Counted from the stretch's first letter, positions 8,778 through 19,771 are shown. The stretch: DNA of 43,787 nt from Staphylococcus petrasii (GCF_002902565.1 NZ_PPRC01000031.1:1-43787); one strand, 5' to 3'. Numbers and translations are program-made. Notes: generated by a model not told the origin, from the sequence alone.

Positions 8778-10382
8778 ATGCTACAAGTAACTGATGTAAG
8801 TTTACGTTTTGGTGATCGTAAACTATTTGAAGATGTAAATATTAAATTTACTGAAGGAAACTGTTATGGACTTATCGGCGCTAACGGTGCTGGTAAATCA
8901 ACATTTTTAAAAATTTTATCTGGGGAAATTGATTCACAAACTGGTCATGTCTCATTAGGCAAAGATGAACGTTTAGCTGTGTTAAAACAAGATCACTTTG
9001 CTTATGAAGATGAACGTGTATTAGACGTTGTAATTAAAGGTCATGAACGTCTATACGAAGTGATGAAAGAAAAAGATGAAATTTATATGAAGCCAGATTT
9101 CAGTGATGAAGATGGTATTCGTGCAGCAGAATTAGAAGGTGAATTCGCTGAAATGAATGGTTGGAATGCTGAAGCGGATGCTGCTTCCCTATTATCAGGT
9201 TTAGGTATTTCAGCTGATTTACATGACAAACAAATGTCTGAATTAGAAAACAATCAAAAAGTAAAAGTATTATTAGCGCAAAGCTTATTTGGTGAACCTG
9301 ATGTACTTTTACTAGATGAGCCTACTAACGGTTTAGATATTCCAGCAATTAACTGGTTAGAAGATTTCTTAATTAACTTCGATAACACAGTAATTGTTGT
9401 ATCCCACGACCGTCATTTCCTTAACAATGTATGTACACATATTGCTGACTTAGACTTCGGTAAAATCAAGTTATATGTTGGTAACTATGATTTCTGGTAT
9501 CAATCAAGTCAATTAGCACAAAAAATGGCACAAGAACAAAATAAGAAAAAAGAAGAAAAAATTAAAGAGTTACAAGATTTCATCGCTCGTTTCTCTGCGA
9601 ATGCTTCAAAATCTAAACAAGCAACAAGCCGTAAGAAACAATTAGAAAAAATTGAATTAGATGATATCCAACCTTCTTCAAGACGTTATCCATATGTTAA
9701 ATTCACACCAGAACGTGAAATTGGTAATGACTTATTAGTTGTTGATGGTATCTCTAAAACAATTGATGGCGAAAAAGTATTAGATAATATTTCATTTACA
9801 ATGAATCCTAACGATAAAGCAATCCTTATTGGAGATAGCGAAATCGCTAAAACAACATTGTTAAAAATCTTAGCTGGTGAAATGGAACCTGATGAAGGTT
9901 CATTTAAATGGGGTGTCACTACATCATTAAGCTACTTCCCTAAAGATAACTCTGACTTCTTTGAAGGTGTAGACATGAACTTAGTAGAATGGTTACGTCA
10001 ATATGCACCTGAAGATGAACAAACAGAAACATTCTTACGTGGTTTCTTAGGTCGTATGCTATTCAGTGGCGAAGAAGTTAAGAAAAAAGCGAGTGTCTTA
10101 TCAGGTGGAGAAAAAGTACGTTGTATGTTAAGTAAAATGATGCTTTCAAGTGCAAACGTTTTACTATTAGATGAACCAACGAACCACCTTGATTTAGAAA
10201 GTATTACTGCCGTCAATGATGGCTTAAAATCATTTAAAGGTTCAATTATCTTCACATCTTATGACTTTGAATTCATTAATACCATTGCTAACCGTGTTAT
10301 TGATTTAAATCAACAAGGTGGTTTATCAAAAGAAATTCCTTACGAAGAATATCTTCAAGAAATTGGCGTATTACAAAAATAA
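8778..10382 (+). CDS. ABC-F family ATPase with one canonical and one degenerate ATP site
   Basis: The 534-residue soluble protein has two nucleotide-binding domains joined by a charged linker (about residues 245-300) and no membrane segment, as in ABC-F ribosome-associated ATPases. NBD1 has Walker A GANGAGKST (34-42), Walker B with DEPTNGLD (176-187) and switch His210. Its signature is degenerate: LENNQ (156-160) instead of LSGGQ. NBD2 has LSGGE (441-445) and DEPTNHLD, but its Walker A is GDSEIAKTT (352-360) and its switch position is Tyr495 (TSYDFEF). Since each ATP site combines Walker A of one domain with the signature of the other, one site is canonical and the other degenerate. It resembles the B. 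subtilis YkpA/E. coli YbiT group; the exact role is not known to me. It is transcribed alone. Confidence 0.92.
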   Translation: MLQVTDVSLRFGDRKLFEDVNIKFTEGNCYGLIGANGAGKSTFLKILSGEIDSQTGHVSLGKDERLAVLKQDHFAYEDERVLDVVIKGHERLYEVMKEKDEIYMKPDFSDEDGIRAAELEGEFAEMNGWNAEADAASLLSGLGISADLHDKQMSELENNQKVKVLLAQSLFGEPDVLLLDEPTNGLDIPAINWLEDFLINFDNTVIVVSHDRHFLNNVCTHIADLDFGKIKLYVGNYDFWYQSSQLAQKMAQEQNKKKEEKIKELQDFIARFSANASKSKQATSRKKQLEKIELDDIQPSSRRYPYVKFTPEREIGNDLLVVDGISKTIDGEKVLDNISFTMNPNDKAILIGDSEIAKTTLLKILAGEMEPDEGSFKWGVTTSLSYFPKDNSDFFEGVDMNLVEWLRQYAPEDEQTETFLRGFLGRMLFSGEEVKKKASVLSGGEKVRCMLSKMMLSSANVLLLDEPTNHLDLESITAVNDGLKSFKGSIIFTSYDFEFINTIANRVIDLNQQGGLSKEIPYEEYLQEIGVLQK

Positions 10383-10388
10383 TTTTTC

Positions 10389-10430
10389 AACTCACTTCCT
10401 ATCTTGCTTGGGAAGTGAGTTATTTTTTTG
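10389..10430 (+). terminator. Terminator of the ABC-F gene
   Basis: An 11-bp perfect stem pairs 10389-10399 (AACTCACTTCC) with 10411-10421, followed by ATTTTTTT. It begins 6 nt after the stop codon. Confidence 0.92.
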
Positions 10431-10575
10431 GAAAAATAACAATATTGGATGAAGTTGTTCGCCTAAAACCTCTCTCACCACACCCTACTTTTTACTAAAT
10501 AGAAGTATCATTGCTATTAAGGAGTAAAATAACTGTTAGATTTTTCAGTCAATTGCAAAAAATCACAATTATCGG
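10431..10575. other. Spacer between the ABC-F terminator and the lysC promoter
   Basis: About 145 bp with no reading frame of note. It contains a C-rich patch (10475-10488) and an AAGGAG that is not followed by a start codon. I see no recognisable element in it. Confidence 0.5.
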
Positions 10576-10604
10576 TTTACAGACATAATTGCCTTATGTA
10601 TAAT
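10576..10604 (+). promoter_or_regulatory. Promoter of the lysine biosynthesis operon
   Basis: TTTACA (10576-10581) and TATAAT (10599-10604) are separated by exactly 17 bp, a near-consensus vegetative promoter. The expected start of transcription, near 10611, lies just upstream of the riboswitch. Confidence 0.85.
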
Positions 10605-10628
10605 AAAAAACATAGCAATTGAATAAGA

Positions 10629-10800
10629 AATTGATGAGGCGCATCAATCATTAGTACATATTAGATACACTGTCTGCAACAGCTAATATTGAAAGGGTGC
10701 GATGCCGAAACGTTTTATAGTCGCAGATATAGAGCGTTGGACTTTGTGGTTAAGAGCTGAGAGTTTGTCATTATTATTTAATAATGGAGTGCATCACTTG
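10629..10800 (+). promoter_or_regulatory. Lysine riboswitch (L box)
   Basis: The region matches the L-box layout upstream of lysC in Firmicutes. The closing helix P1 can form between AATTGATG (10629-10636) and CATCACTT (10792-10799). The highly conserved core is seen as AAAGGGTGCGATGCCGAA (10692-10709). Further conserved-looking segments are GCGCATCAATCA near 10640 and AGAGCTGAGAG near 10753. Lysine binding would favour P1 and allow the terminator at 10813 to form, shutting off lysC and the downstream dap genes. The assignment rests on the core sequence, its place between promoter and terminator, and the aspartokinase gene that follows. Confidence 0.93.
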
Positions 10801-10812
10801 TATATAAATTAC

Positions 10813-10849
10813 GAGCAAGTTCGCGCGCATTCCGAACTTGCTCTTTTTT
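10813..10849 (+). terminator. Riboswitch-controlled terminator before lysC
   Basis: An 11-bp perfect stem pairs 10813-10823 (GAGCAAGTTCG) with 10833-10843, followed directly by U6. It sits between the lysine aptamer and the lysC start, the usual expression platform of a transcriptional lysine riboswitch. Confidence 0.93.
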
Positions 10850-10885
10850 ATAGCGTGGGCCTCCCAAAATGTAGGAGGTAAAAGT

Positions 10886-12088
10886 TTGAAACGAAGTGTT
10901 TTGAAGTTCGGCGGTTCATCCGTTGCCGATTTTACAAAGATAAAAAATATCGCAGAAATGCTTAAACGTCGTGTGGATGACGGCGAACAATTAATTGTAG
11001 TAGTAAGTGCTATGGGTAAAACTACAGATCAATTAATGGAAAATGTATCAAATCTTACTACAACACCTAAAGATGAAGAATTAGCCCTACTATTAACTAC
11101 TGGTGAACAACAAACAGTTTCTTACCTATCAATGGTATTGAATGATATCGGTGTGAATGCTAGATCAATGACTGGTTATCAAGCTGGTATTAAGACAATT
11201 GGCCATCATCTTAAAAGTAGAATTGCTGAAATTAATCCTGAAACGTTTGATAAAGCATTTGAAGATAAAGATGTCTTGGTTGTAGCAGGCTTCCAAGGAG
11301 TCAATGACGAATTGGAGTTAACAACGTTAGGTCGAGGCGGTTCAGATACAACTGCAGTTGCTTTAGCTGCAAGTAATCAAATACCTTGTGAAATATATAC
11401 TGACGTTGATGGCGTGTACGCTACTGATCCAAGAATACTTAGTAAGGCAAAGCGCTTAGATTATGTATCCTATGAAGAAATGATGGAAATGAGTGCTTTA
11501 GGCGCTGGTGTCCTTGAAACAAGAAGTGTTGAATTAGCTAAGAATTACGACATTCCCCTTTATTTGGGCAGAACATTATCAAATGTGAAAGGAACATGGA
11601 TTATGCCAAGAACAGAAATTTTAGAGAAAAAAGCTGTAACAGGTGTCGCATTAGATAAACATATGATGCACGTAACAATTAGTTATCCCCTACCGGATAA
11701 TAGATTATTAACTCAATTATTTACTGCTTTAGAAGATGGCTCAGTAAATGTAGATATGATTTCTCAAATTGTTAATACAGAAGGATTACAATTATCTTTC
11801 TCAATTAAAGATAGTGATGCTCATCAAATTTCCAATATTTTAGAGCAGTTATCTACAGCATTTGAAGCATTAGACTATAAAATTAATGAAGAATACGTCA
11901 AAATCTCTTTGATTGGTTCTGGAATGAGAGACATGTCTGGTGTAGCATCTAAAGCATTTATTACCCTTATCAATTCTAATATTCCTTTTTATCAAACAAC
12001 AACGTCTGAAATTAGTATTTCATATGTAATTGATAAAGAGAATGGTGAAAAAGCAGTTGAAATTTTATACGATGCTTTTGATATCTAA
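10886..12088 (+). CDS. lysC: Aspartokinase, lysine-regulated
   Basis: Aspartokinase phosphorylates L-aspartate, the first step toward diaminopimelate, lysine, threonine and methionine. The product is about 400 residues, the usual size of class LysC enzymes. KFGGSS (residues 7-12) is the ATP/aspartate motif, and the segment GRGGSDTTAVALA follows near 155. The C-terminal third contains two ACT domains that sense effectors. The start is taken as TTG at 10886, because AGGAGGT (10873-10879) precedes it by 6 nt. An in-frame ATG at 10838 lies inside the terminator and has no such site. It is the first gene behind the lysine riboswitch, which suggests lysine control. Confidence 0.93.
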   Translation: MKRSVLKFGGSSVADFTKIKNIAEMLKRRVDDGEQLIVVVSAMGKTTDQLMENVSNLTTTPKDEELALLLTTGEQQTVSYLSMVLNDIGVNARSMTGYQAGIKTIGHHLKSRIAEINPETFDKAFEDKDVLVVAGFQGVNDELELTTLGRGGSDTTAVALAASNQIPCEIYTDVDGVYATDPRILSKAKRLDYVSYEEMMEMSALGAGVLETRSVELAKNYDIPLYLGRTLSNVKGTWIMPRTEILEKKAVTGVALDKHMMHVTISYPLPDNRLLTQLFTALEDGSVNVDMISQIVNTEGLQLSFSIKDSDAHQISNILEQLSTAFEALDYKINEEYVKISLIGSGMRDMSGVASKAFITLINSNIPFYQTTTSEISISYVIDKENGEKAVEILYDAFDI

Positions 12089-12156
12089 ATTGAAATATCC
12101 TATTTATAATTAATTTTTTTAAAATTCAAAATAATAAAATAATGGAGTGACTTTTT

Positions 12157-14032
<1,876 letters not shown>

Positions 14033-14033
<1 letters not shown>

Positions 14034-14758
14034 TGAAAATTTTATTAATCGGTTATGGTGCGATGAACCAACGTGTTGCACGACTTGCAGAAGAAAAAGG
14101 TCATGAAATTATAGGTGTTATCGAGCCTGAACATAACGACTCTACGCCTTATGCGCATTTCGACCATATTGCTGATGCGCAAGATAAAGCGGATATCGCT
14201 ATCGATTTCTCAAATCCAAACCTATTATTACCGTTATTAGATGAGGAGTTTGAATTACCTTTAGTCGTTGCTACTACTGGTGAAAAAGAGAAACTTGTAG
14301 CTAAATTAGAAGAACTTAGTGAACGTATGCCAGTATTCTTTAGTGCGAATATGAGTTATGGCGTTCATGTATTAACTAAAATTTTAGAAACAGCAGTACC
14401 TTTATTACAAGATTTTGATATCGAATTAACAGAGGCTCATCATAATAAGAAAGTCGATGCGCCAAGTGGTACACTTGTTAAATTATATGATGTTATTAAA
14501 GAATTGCGTAACAATGTGTCCCCTGTTTATGACCGCCATGATCGCACTGAAAAACGTGAGAAAGATGAAATTGGTATCCATGCAGTACGTGGCGGCACAA
14601 TCGTAGGAGAACATGATGTTTTATTTGCAGGAACAGATGAAACAATTACAATTTCTCATAAAGCACAGTCGAAAGATATTTTCGCAAATGGCGCAATAAC
14701 AGCTGCTGAACAATTAATTAATAAACAAAATGGTTATTACACTTTTGATAATTTGTAA
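14033..14758 (+). CDS. dapB: 4-hydroxy-tetrahydrodipicolinate reductase
   Basis: DapB reduces the DapA product with NAD(P)H to tetrahydrodipicolinate. The 241-residue protein begins with a short nucleotide-binding fold ([13 protein letters not shown]). It carries the catalytic segment [14 protein letters not shown] near residues 135-149, with the conserved His and Lys. It overlaps dapA by one base and is followed after 48 nt by dapD. The glycine loop is GYGAM rather than the GxxGxMG of many DapBs, which seems usual for staphylococci. Confidence 0.94.
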
Positions 14759-14806
14759 AAACTGAAAGCAATCTTTAAATAAATGAAATAATAAGGAGAA
14801 TCGAAC

Positions 14807-15526
14807 ATGGTACAACACCTTTCTGCACAAGAAATTATTCAATATATAAGTGATGCTAAGAAATCTACACCTTTAAAAGTTTATGTTAATGGAGAATTTA
14901 ATAATGTTAACTTCCCAGAATCATTTAAAGTGTTTGGATCAGATAATTCAAAAGTTATCTTCTGTGAAGCGGATGATTGGAAATCTTTCTACGAAGCCAA
15001 TCAAGCTAGTATTACTGAATTAGAAATCGAAATGGATCGTCGTAATTCGGCTATTCCTCTTAAAGATTTAACAAATACGAATGCCCGAATTGAACCAGGT
15101 GCTTTTATCCGCGAACAAGCGATTATCGAAGACGGCGCAGTTGTCATGATGGGCGCTACAATTAATATTGGTGCCGTGGTTGGCGAAGGTACAATGATTG
15201 ATATGAATGCGACATTAGGTGGTCGTGCTACAACTGGTAAGAATGTTCATGTCGGTGCAGGTGCTGTATTAGCTGGTGTCATTGAGCCACCAAGCGCTTC
15301 TCCAGTAGTAATTGAAGATAATGTGCTTATCGGAGCAAACGCTGTTATTCTTGAAGGCGTTCGAGTTGGCGAAGGTGCTATAGTGGCAGCCGGTGCTATT
15401 GTTACTCAAGATGTTCCAGCTGGCGCAGTTGTTGCTGGTACTCCTGCGAAAGTAATTAAACAAACTTCTGAAGTTGAAGATTCTAAACGTGAAATTGTTT
15501 CAGCTTTAAGAAAGTTAAATGATTAG
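14807..15526 (+). CDS. dapD: Tetrahydrodipicolinate N-acetyltransferase
   Basis: The enzyme acetylates L-2,3,4,5-tetrahydrodipicolinate with acetyl-CoA, so this cluster uses the acetyl branch rather than the succinyl branch. The 239-residue protein has an N-terminal alpha/beta part. A left-handed beta-helix of hexapeptide repeats follows, from about residue 90 to 210 ([26 protein letters not shown] and so on). This is the family also called DapH. The ATG at 14807 follows AAGGAG. A GC-rich hairpin is found after the stop, before the downstream genes. Confidence 0.93.
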   Translation: MVQHLSAQEIIQYISDAKKSTPLKVYVNGEFNNVNFPESFKVFGSDNSKVIFCEADDWKSFYEANQASITELEIEMDRRNSAIPLKDLTNTNARIEPGAFIREQAIIEDGAVVMMGATINIGAVVGEGTMIDMNATLGGRATTGKNVHVGAGAVLAGVIEPPSASPVVIEDNVLIGANAVILEGVRVGEGAIVAAGAIVTQDVPAGAVVAGTPAKVIKQTSEVEDSKREIVSALRKLND

Positions 15527-15555
15527 GAATTTATGACACATTATTTATAGTGTAT

Positions 15556-15619
15556 AGAGGCTGGGACGCTTAAGTTCCAGCCTCTGTCTATAATTCTTTA
15601 TGCTTTTTTGTTTTTTTGG
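15556..15619 (+). terminator. Hairpin with GAGGCTGGGAC element after dapD (possible partial terminator)
   Basis: A 9-bp stem pairs 15556-15564 (AGAGGCTGG) with 15577-15585. U-rich runs come only later (15603-15617). The AGAGGCTGGGAC motif is, as I recall, frequent in staphylococcal intergenic regions. It may end or weaken transcription between dapD and the last three genes of the lysine cluster. Confidence 0.6.
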
Positions 15620-15703
15620 AAAATGAAGTTCTAGCAAGTTTAACAACCATTTTCAAAAATAAAACGAACGGTCTCATCATTAAGTAAACAAAGGAATGAT
15701 AAT

Positions 15704-16855
15704 ATGAGTGAATTAGAATTTGTCACAAAACATAGAAGACATTTACATCAACATCCAGAGTTGAGTTTACACGAATTTGAAACTACAAAATATATCGTCA
15801 ACTTCTTAGAAGAATTAGGCGTTTCATATGAGCGCCCACTTGAAACAGGTGCAATCGCTTATTTAAAAGGAAATAGTGATCATACTATTGCTTTTAGAGC
15901 TGATATAGATGCCCTACCAATCTTTGAAGAGAATGACGTTGATTATCGCAGTGAAATTGATAATGTCATGCATGCATGTGGTCACGATGGCCATACTACT
16001 GCGTTAATGTTGTTTGTAAAACGTTGTAAAGCAATGGCAGATAACGGTGAATTACCTCATAACGTTGTATTCATCTTCCAACCTGCCGAAGAAACTGGCG
16101 GTGGCGCTAATCGTTTAATTAAAGCGGGTGCGTTTAACAATTACCCTATTGAAGCTGTATTCGGTATTCATGTGAATCCGTTTGCTGATGAAGGTCAAGT
16201 GGTGATTCGTGATAATGAAATTACTGCTAGTGCCACGGAGTATCGCTTCTTTTTAAAAGGATTATCAAGTCACGTAGCGGACAAAGAACAAGGTCATTCA
16301 TGTGGTGAAGCCCTACTACATGTGTTAAATCAAGTAGGACAAATTCAACAATATCATTTGAATGGTTTAAAACGTAATATAGTACATATGGGACATTTTG
16401 AAGCTGGCGAGGCTATCAATACAGTGCCAAGTAACGGCTACTTAGAAGGTACAATTCGTACTTACGATGCCAATGATTTAAATGTAGTTAAAACGCAAAT
16501 GCAAAAAATAGCAGAAAGCGTAAAATTATTGTTCAACGTGGAATGTGAAGTGAAATTTGAAGAAGGTTATCCTGCGACAATGAATAGCCCTCAATTAAGA
16601 GCAAGTGTAGAACAAGCGATTCAAGGTGCAAATTTAGAAGTAATAGAGAAACCTTTACCATTTTTATTTGGAGAAGACTTTAGCTTCTATGGTCAGCAAC
16701 TGGCCCCTGCTTACTTCGCATTCGTAGGCACACGTAATGAAGATAAAGGTTACGTCACAGGATTACACACAGCTCATTTAAATTTTGATGAAAAAGTATT
16801 AATCGGTGTGGCCAACTATTATGAGCAATTATTACTACATTATGGAGAGGAGTAA
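15704..16855 (+). CDS. M20D amidohydrolase, probable N-acetyldiaminopimelate deacetylase
   Basis: The 383-residue metallohydrolase belongs to the HipO/AmaA-like M20D group. Metal-site motifs are HACGHDGHT (90-98, with Cys92 and His94) and the QPAEETGGG loop near 125-133. A second glutamate and histidines lie in the later domain ([17 protein letters not shown]). In the acetyl pathway this step removes acetate from N-acetyl-LL-diaminopimelate (EC 3.5.1.47). That role is inferred from the operon: the dapD acetyltransferase lies upstream and lysA downstream. Some databases call such genes hipO. The ATG at 15704 follows AAAGGAATG. It sits 6 nt before alr2. Confidence 0.85.
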   Translation: MSELEFVTKHRRHLHQHPELSLHEFETTKYIVNFLEELGVSYERPLETGAIAYLKGNSDHTIAFRADIDALPIFEENDVDYRSEIDNVMHACGHDGHTTALMLFVKRCKAMADNGELPHNVVFIFQPAEETGGGANRLIKAGAFNNYPIEAVFGIHVNPFADEGQVVIRDNEITASATEYRFFLKGLSSHVADKEQGHSCGEALLHVLNQVGQIQQYHLNGLKRNIVHMGHFEAGEAINTVPSNGYLEGTIRTYDANDLNVVKTQMQKIAESVKLLFNVECEVKFEEGYPATMNSPQLRASVEQAIQGANLEVIEKPLPFLFGEDFSFYGQQLAPAYFAFVGTRNEDKGYVTGLHTAHLNFDEKVLIGVANYYEQLLLHYGEE

Positions 16856-16861
16856 CTTAAA

Positions 16862-17938
16862 TTGACAGCAACATGGTCGGTTGATTCAGAAGCGTTTTAT
16901 CAAAATGCTGTTAAAGTAAAAAATAATAATTCAATTATGGCAGTAGTTAAAAATAATGCCTATCATTACGGATTAGAATTTGCCGTAAAGCAATTTTCAA
17001 GAGCAGGTATCACTACTTTCAGTACGACTTCTTTAAAAGAAGCTGTAAGAATACGTAAATTGGTGCCAGAAGCTACAATATTCTTGATGAACGCAGTATA
17101 TGACTTTGATACTGTAAGAGATAATCAAATTCAAATGACGCTGCCCTCTTTAGAATATTACTATAAATATAAAGAGGAACTACGCGATATTAAAGTTCAT
17201 TTAGAGTTTGAAAATTTATTGCATCGTTCTGGGTTCAAAACGTTAGAAGAAATTAAAGAAGTATTAGAAGACGATCATAACAATTCTAACCCACGTAAAA
17301 TGGTAATTTCAGGATTATGGACGCACTTCGGCTATGCTGATGAATTTGATGTTCCGGAGTACGGCTTCGAACGCAAAGCTTGGTTAAATGTAGTTAATAC
17401 ACTATTAGATGAAGGTTACCAGTTTGATATGATACATGCTCAAAATAGCGCAAGTTATTATCGTGAAGGACAAACATTATTGCCCCATCACACGCATGCA
17501 CGTGTAGGCATTGCTTTATATGGATCTCGTCCATACAGTAAATTAGAAGAAGAAAGCATTCAACAGTCTCTCACAGTTAAAGGAAATGTTATACAGGTTC
17601 GAGAAGTTAATGAAGGCGATTATTGCGGCTATAGCTTTGCGTATGAAGCTACGCGTAATAAAACACGATTAGCAGTTGTAGATGTAGGCTATGGTGACGG
17701 TATTCTTAAATCACGCGCAAAACATGAAGCGCTAATTAATGGCAAACGCTATCCTATTCGTGCATTAATGATGAGTCATATGTTTGTAGAAGTTGACGAT
17801 GAAGTCCATGCACAAGATGAAGTGATATTATATAATAACGATATACGCATTGATGAATATACATTCAAAGGTGTAGGCGCTAACTCTGAACAACTTAGTG
17901 CGATGAATCATGATTCTCTCATAAAGGAGTATAGATAA
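16862..17938 (+). CDS. alr2: Alanine racemase-like PLP enzyme (Alr2), operon member
   Basis: This fold-type III PLP enzyme has 358 residues and starts at TTG (16862) after GGAGAGGAG. The PLP lysine is Lys30 ([11 protein letters not shown]), and the second catalytic tyrosine is probably Tyr257 (CGYSF). Other family motifs are altered. The usual DTGMxRxG loop is ENLLHRSG (117-124), and the CMDQ region reads MMSH (303-306). RVGIALYG (214-221) is close to standard. S. aureus has a similar second racemase gene in its dap operon. Alanine racemase activity is the family default, but its place between the deacetylase and lysA makes a diaminopimelate-related role possible (inference). Confidence 0.85.
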   Translation: MTATWSVDSEAFYQNAVKVKNNNSIMAVVKNNAYHYGLEFAVKQFSRAGITTFSTTSLKEAVRIRKLVPEATIFLMNAVYDFDTVRDNQIQMTLPSLEYYYKYKEELRDIKVHLEFENLLHRSGFKTLEEIKEVLEDDHNNSNPRKMVISGLWTHFGYADEFDVPEYGFERKAWLNVVNTLLDEGYQFDMIHAQNSASYYREGQTLLPHHTHARVGIALYGSRPYSKLEEESIQQSLTVKGNVIQVREVNEGDYCGYSFAYEATRNKTRLAVVDVGYGDGILKSRAKHEALINGKRYPIRALMMSHMFVEVDDEVHAQDEVILYNNDIRIDEYTFKGVGANSEQLSAMNHDSLIKEYR

Positions 17939-17940
17939 AA

Positions 17941-19206
17941 ATGACAGTTAAATATAATGAATATGGTGAATTAACAATGGCAGGTACAAGTTTAAAGACA
18001 CTTGCTCAAAGTTTTGGTACACCTACTATTGTTTATGATGAAGATGAAATCCGCAATCAAATGCGTAGATATCACTCAGCTTTTCAAAAAAGCGGTTTAA
18101 AATATAATATTTCATATGCTTCAAAAGCATTTACATGTATTCAAATGGTCAAATTAGTACAAGAAGAAGACTTACAATTAGATGTTGTTTCTGAAGGTGA
18201 ATTATATACAGCATTAGAAGCTAAATTTGATCCAAGCAAGATTCACTTCCATGGGAATAACAAAACGAAACGTGAAATTCAATACGCTTTAGAAAGTGGT
18301 GTTGGTTACTTTGTAATCGATTCACTTGAAGAAATTGATTTAATCGACAGATATGCGAGTGATACTGTAAATGTGGTATTACGTGTTAACCCTGGCGTTG
18401 AAGCGCATACACATGAGTTTATTCAAACTGGTCAAGAAGACAGCAAATTTGGTTTATCAATTCGCCATGGCTTAGCGCTTGAAGCGGTTAATAAAGTGCG
18501 CGACTCTAAACGTTTACATTTAAAAGGTATTCACTTCCATATTGGTTCTCAAATCGAAGGAACTGAAGCGATGATTGAAACTGCTAAGATTGTGCTTAAC
18601 TGGCTTTCTGAAAATGATATTAAAGTTGAATTACTTAACCTAGGCGGAGGTTTCGGTATCAAATACGTTGAAGGAGACGTAAGTTTCCCTATTGAAGAAG
18701 GTATTGCAGAAATTACAGATGCAATTAAAGCTGAAACTGAACGTTTAAATTACGACGTACCGGAAATTGGTATTGAACCAGGTCGTTCTATCGTTGGAGA
18801 AGCTGGAATTACTTTATATGAAGTGGGCACAATTAAAGAAATTCCTGAAGTAAATAAATATGTTTCAATTGATGGCGGTATGAGCGATCATATTAGAACT
18901 GCATTATATGGTGCCAAATATCAAGCATTATTAGTTAATCGTCATGAAGAAGCTGATGAAACAGTAACAATTGCTGGTAAATTATGTGAATCAGGTGACA
19001 TCATTATCCGTGATGCGAAACTCCCTTCTTCTGTTCAACGTGGTGATTACTTAGCGATTCTTTCTACAGGAGCTTATCATTATTCAATGGCTTCTAATTA
19101 CAACCAAATGCAGAAACCACCTGTGTTCTTCTTAAAAGATGGTAAAGCACGCGAAGTCATTAAACGTCAATCATTACGTCAATTAATTATTAATGATACT
19201 AAATAA
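17941..19206 (+). CDS. lysA: Diaminopimelate decarboxylase
   Basis: LysA decarboxylates meso-diaminopimelate to L-lysine. The 421-residue PLP enzyme shows the Schiff-base lysine Lys62 (YASKAF), the HIGSQI motif near 197-202 and a glycine loop (LNLGGGFG). The C-terminal CESGDI segment supplies the cysteine that acts across the dimer. It begins 2 nt after the alr2 stop, with GGAG within the end of alr2. It is the final gene of the lysine cluster, which is then closed by a terminator. Lysine here also feeds the peptidoglycan stem peptide of staphylococci. Confidence 0.96.
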   Translation: MTVKYNEYGELTMAGTSLKTLAQSFGTPTIVYDEDEIRNQMRRYHSAFQKSGLKYNISYASKAFTCIQMVKLVQEEDLQLDVVSEGELYTALEAKFDPSKIHFHGNNKTKREIQYALESGVGYFVIDSLEEIDLIDRYASDTVNVVLRVNPGVEAHTHEFIQTGQEDSKFGLSIRHGLALEAVNKVRDSKRLHLKGIHFHIGSQIEGTEAMIETAKIVLNWLSENDIKVELLNLGGGFGIKYVEGDVSFPIEEGIAEITDAIKAETERLNYDVPEIGIEPGRSIVGEAGITLYEVGTIKEIPEVNKYVSIDGGMSDHIRTALYGAKYQALLVNRHEEADETVTIAGKLCESGDIIIRDAKLPSSVQRGDYLAILSTGAYHYSMASNYNQMQKPPVFFLKDGKAREVIKRQSLRQLIINDTK

Positions 19207-19238
19207 TCTAATATAATTAGAGATTTTTGCAAAAATTT

Positions 19239-19286
19239 AGCCATATTCTCACCCTTTCAAACGAGGGCTAGAATATGGCTTTTATA
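19239..19286 (+). terminator. Terminator of the lysine operon
   Basis: An 11-bp perfect stem pairs 19239-19249 (AGCCATATTCT) with 19270-19280, followed by TTTTATAT. The convergent cold-shock gene has its own hairpin 25 bp further on. Confidence 0.88.
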
Positions 19287-19305
19287 TATTCACTAAAATT
19301 GAACA

Positions 19306-19338
19306 ATAAAAAACACCCTACATCTTGGTAAGGTGTCA
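19306..19338 (-). terminator. Terminator of the cold-shock gene
   Basis: On the leftward strand ACACCTTAC (19328-19336) pairs with GTAGGGTGT (19313-19321) with one G-U pair. A U-rich run (TTTTTTATTG) follows. Confidence 0.8.
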
Positions 19339-19366
19339 ATAAAGTCAATATTTTACAATCTATTTA

Positions 19367-19567
19367 TTATAGTTTAACAACGTTTGCAGCTTGAGGACCG
19401 CGGTCGCCTTCAACTACTTCAAATTCAACTGATTGACCTTCTTCTAATGATTTATAACCATCTTGGTTAATTGCTGAAAAGTGTACGAATACGTCGTTTT
19501 CACCTTCAACTTCGATAAAACCAAAACCTTTTTCAGCGTTAAACCATTTAACTGTACCTTGTTTCAT
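19367..19567 (-). CDS. cspA: Cold-shock protein CspA (MsaB-like)
   Basis: This 66-residue single cold-shock domain binds single-stranded RNA and DNA. RNP1 (KGFGFI) and RNP2 (VFVHF) are intact. It closely matches S. aureus CspA, also called MsaB, which is reported to influence capsule, biofilm and other virulence genes. The start is the ATG at 19567 (MKQGTVKW). A GGAGG site (19578-19582) precedes it, and an upstream in-frame codon at 19600 would add residues foreign to the family. The promoter candidate is about 150 bp upstream, which gives the long 5' leader usual for csp mRNAs. Confidence 0.95.
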   Translation of the reverse strand: MKQGTVKWFNAEKGFGFIEVEGENDVFVHFSAINQDGYKSLEEGQSVEFEVVEGDRGPQAANVVKL

Positions 19568-19720
19568 AATTCTGAAACCTCCAAGACTAAATTCTTTCAA
19601 TATGCATTATTCGCATATTACAAAAAATACATGTGACAATTATGTATGAATAACAAAACGCTATAAATAACTCTTACAGATATTCTTTGCAATATGGAAT
19701 AAAACCATTGCTTAATAGCT

Positions 19721-19749
19721 ATTATATGTTAGTTCGTATTAAATTGCAA
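19721..19749 (-). promoter_or_regulatory. Probable cspA promoter with long 5' leader
   Basis: On the leftward strand TTGCAA (19744-19749) and a perfect TATAAT (19721-19726) are 17 bp apart. Transcription would start near 19714, leaving a leader of about 147 nt before the cspA start. Long structured leaders act as cold sensors in other csp mRNAs; that role is inferred here. Confidence 0.65.
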
Positions 19750-19771
19750 TACAATTATAGAAAATTGTCTT

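Noticed and set aside
10838-10885. ATG at 10838 as the lysC start
   Set aside because: It lies inside the U-run of the riboswitch terminator, lacks a ribosome site, and adds 16 residues foreign to aspartokinases.
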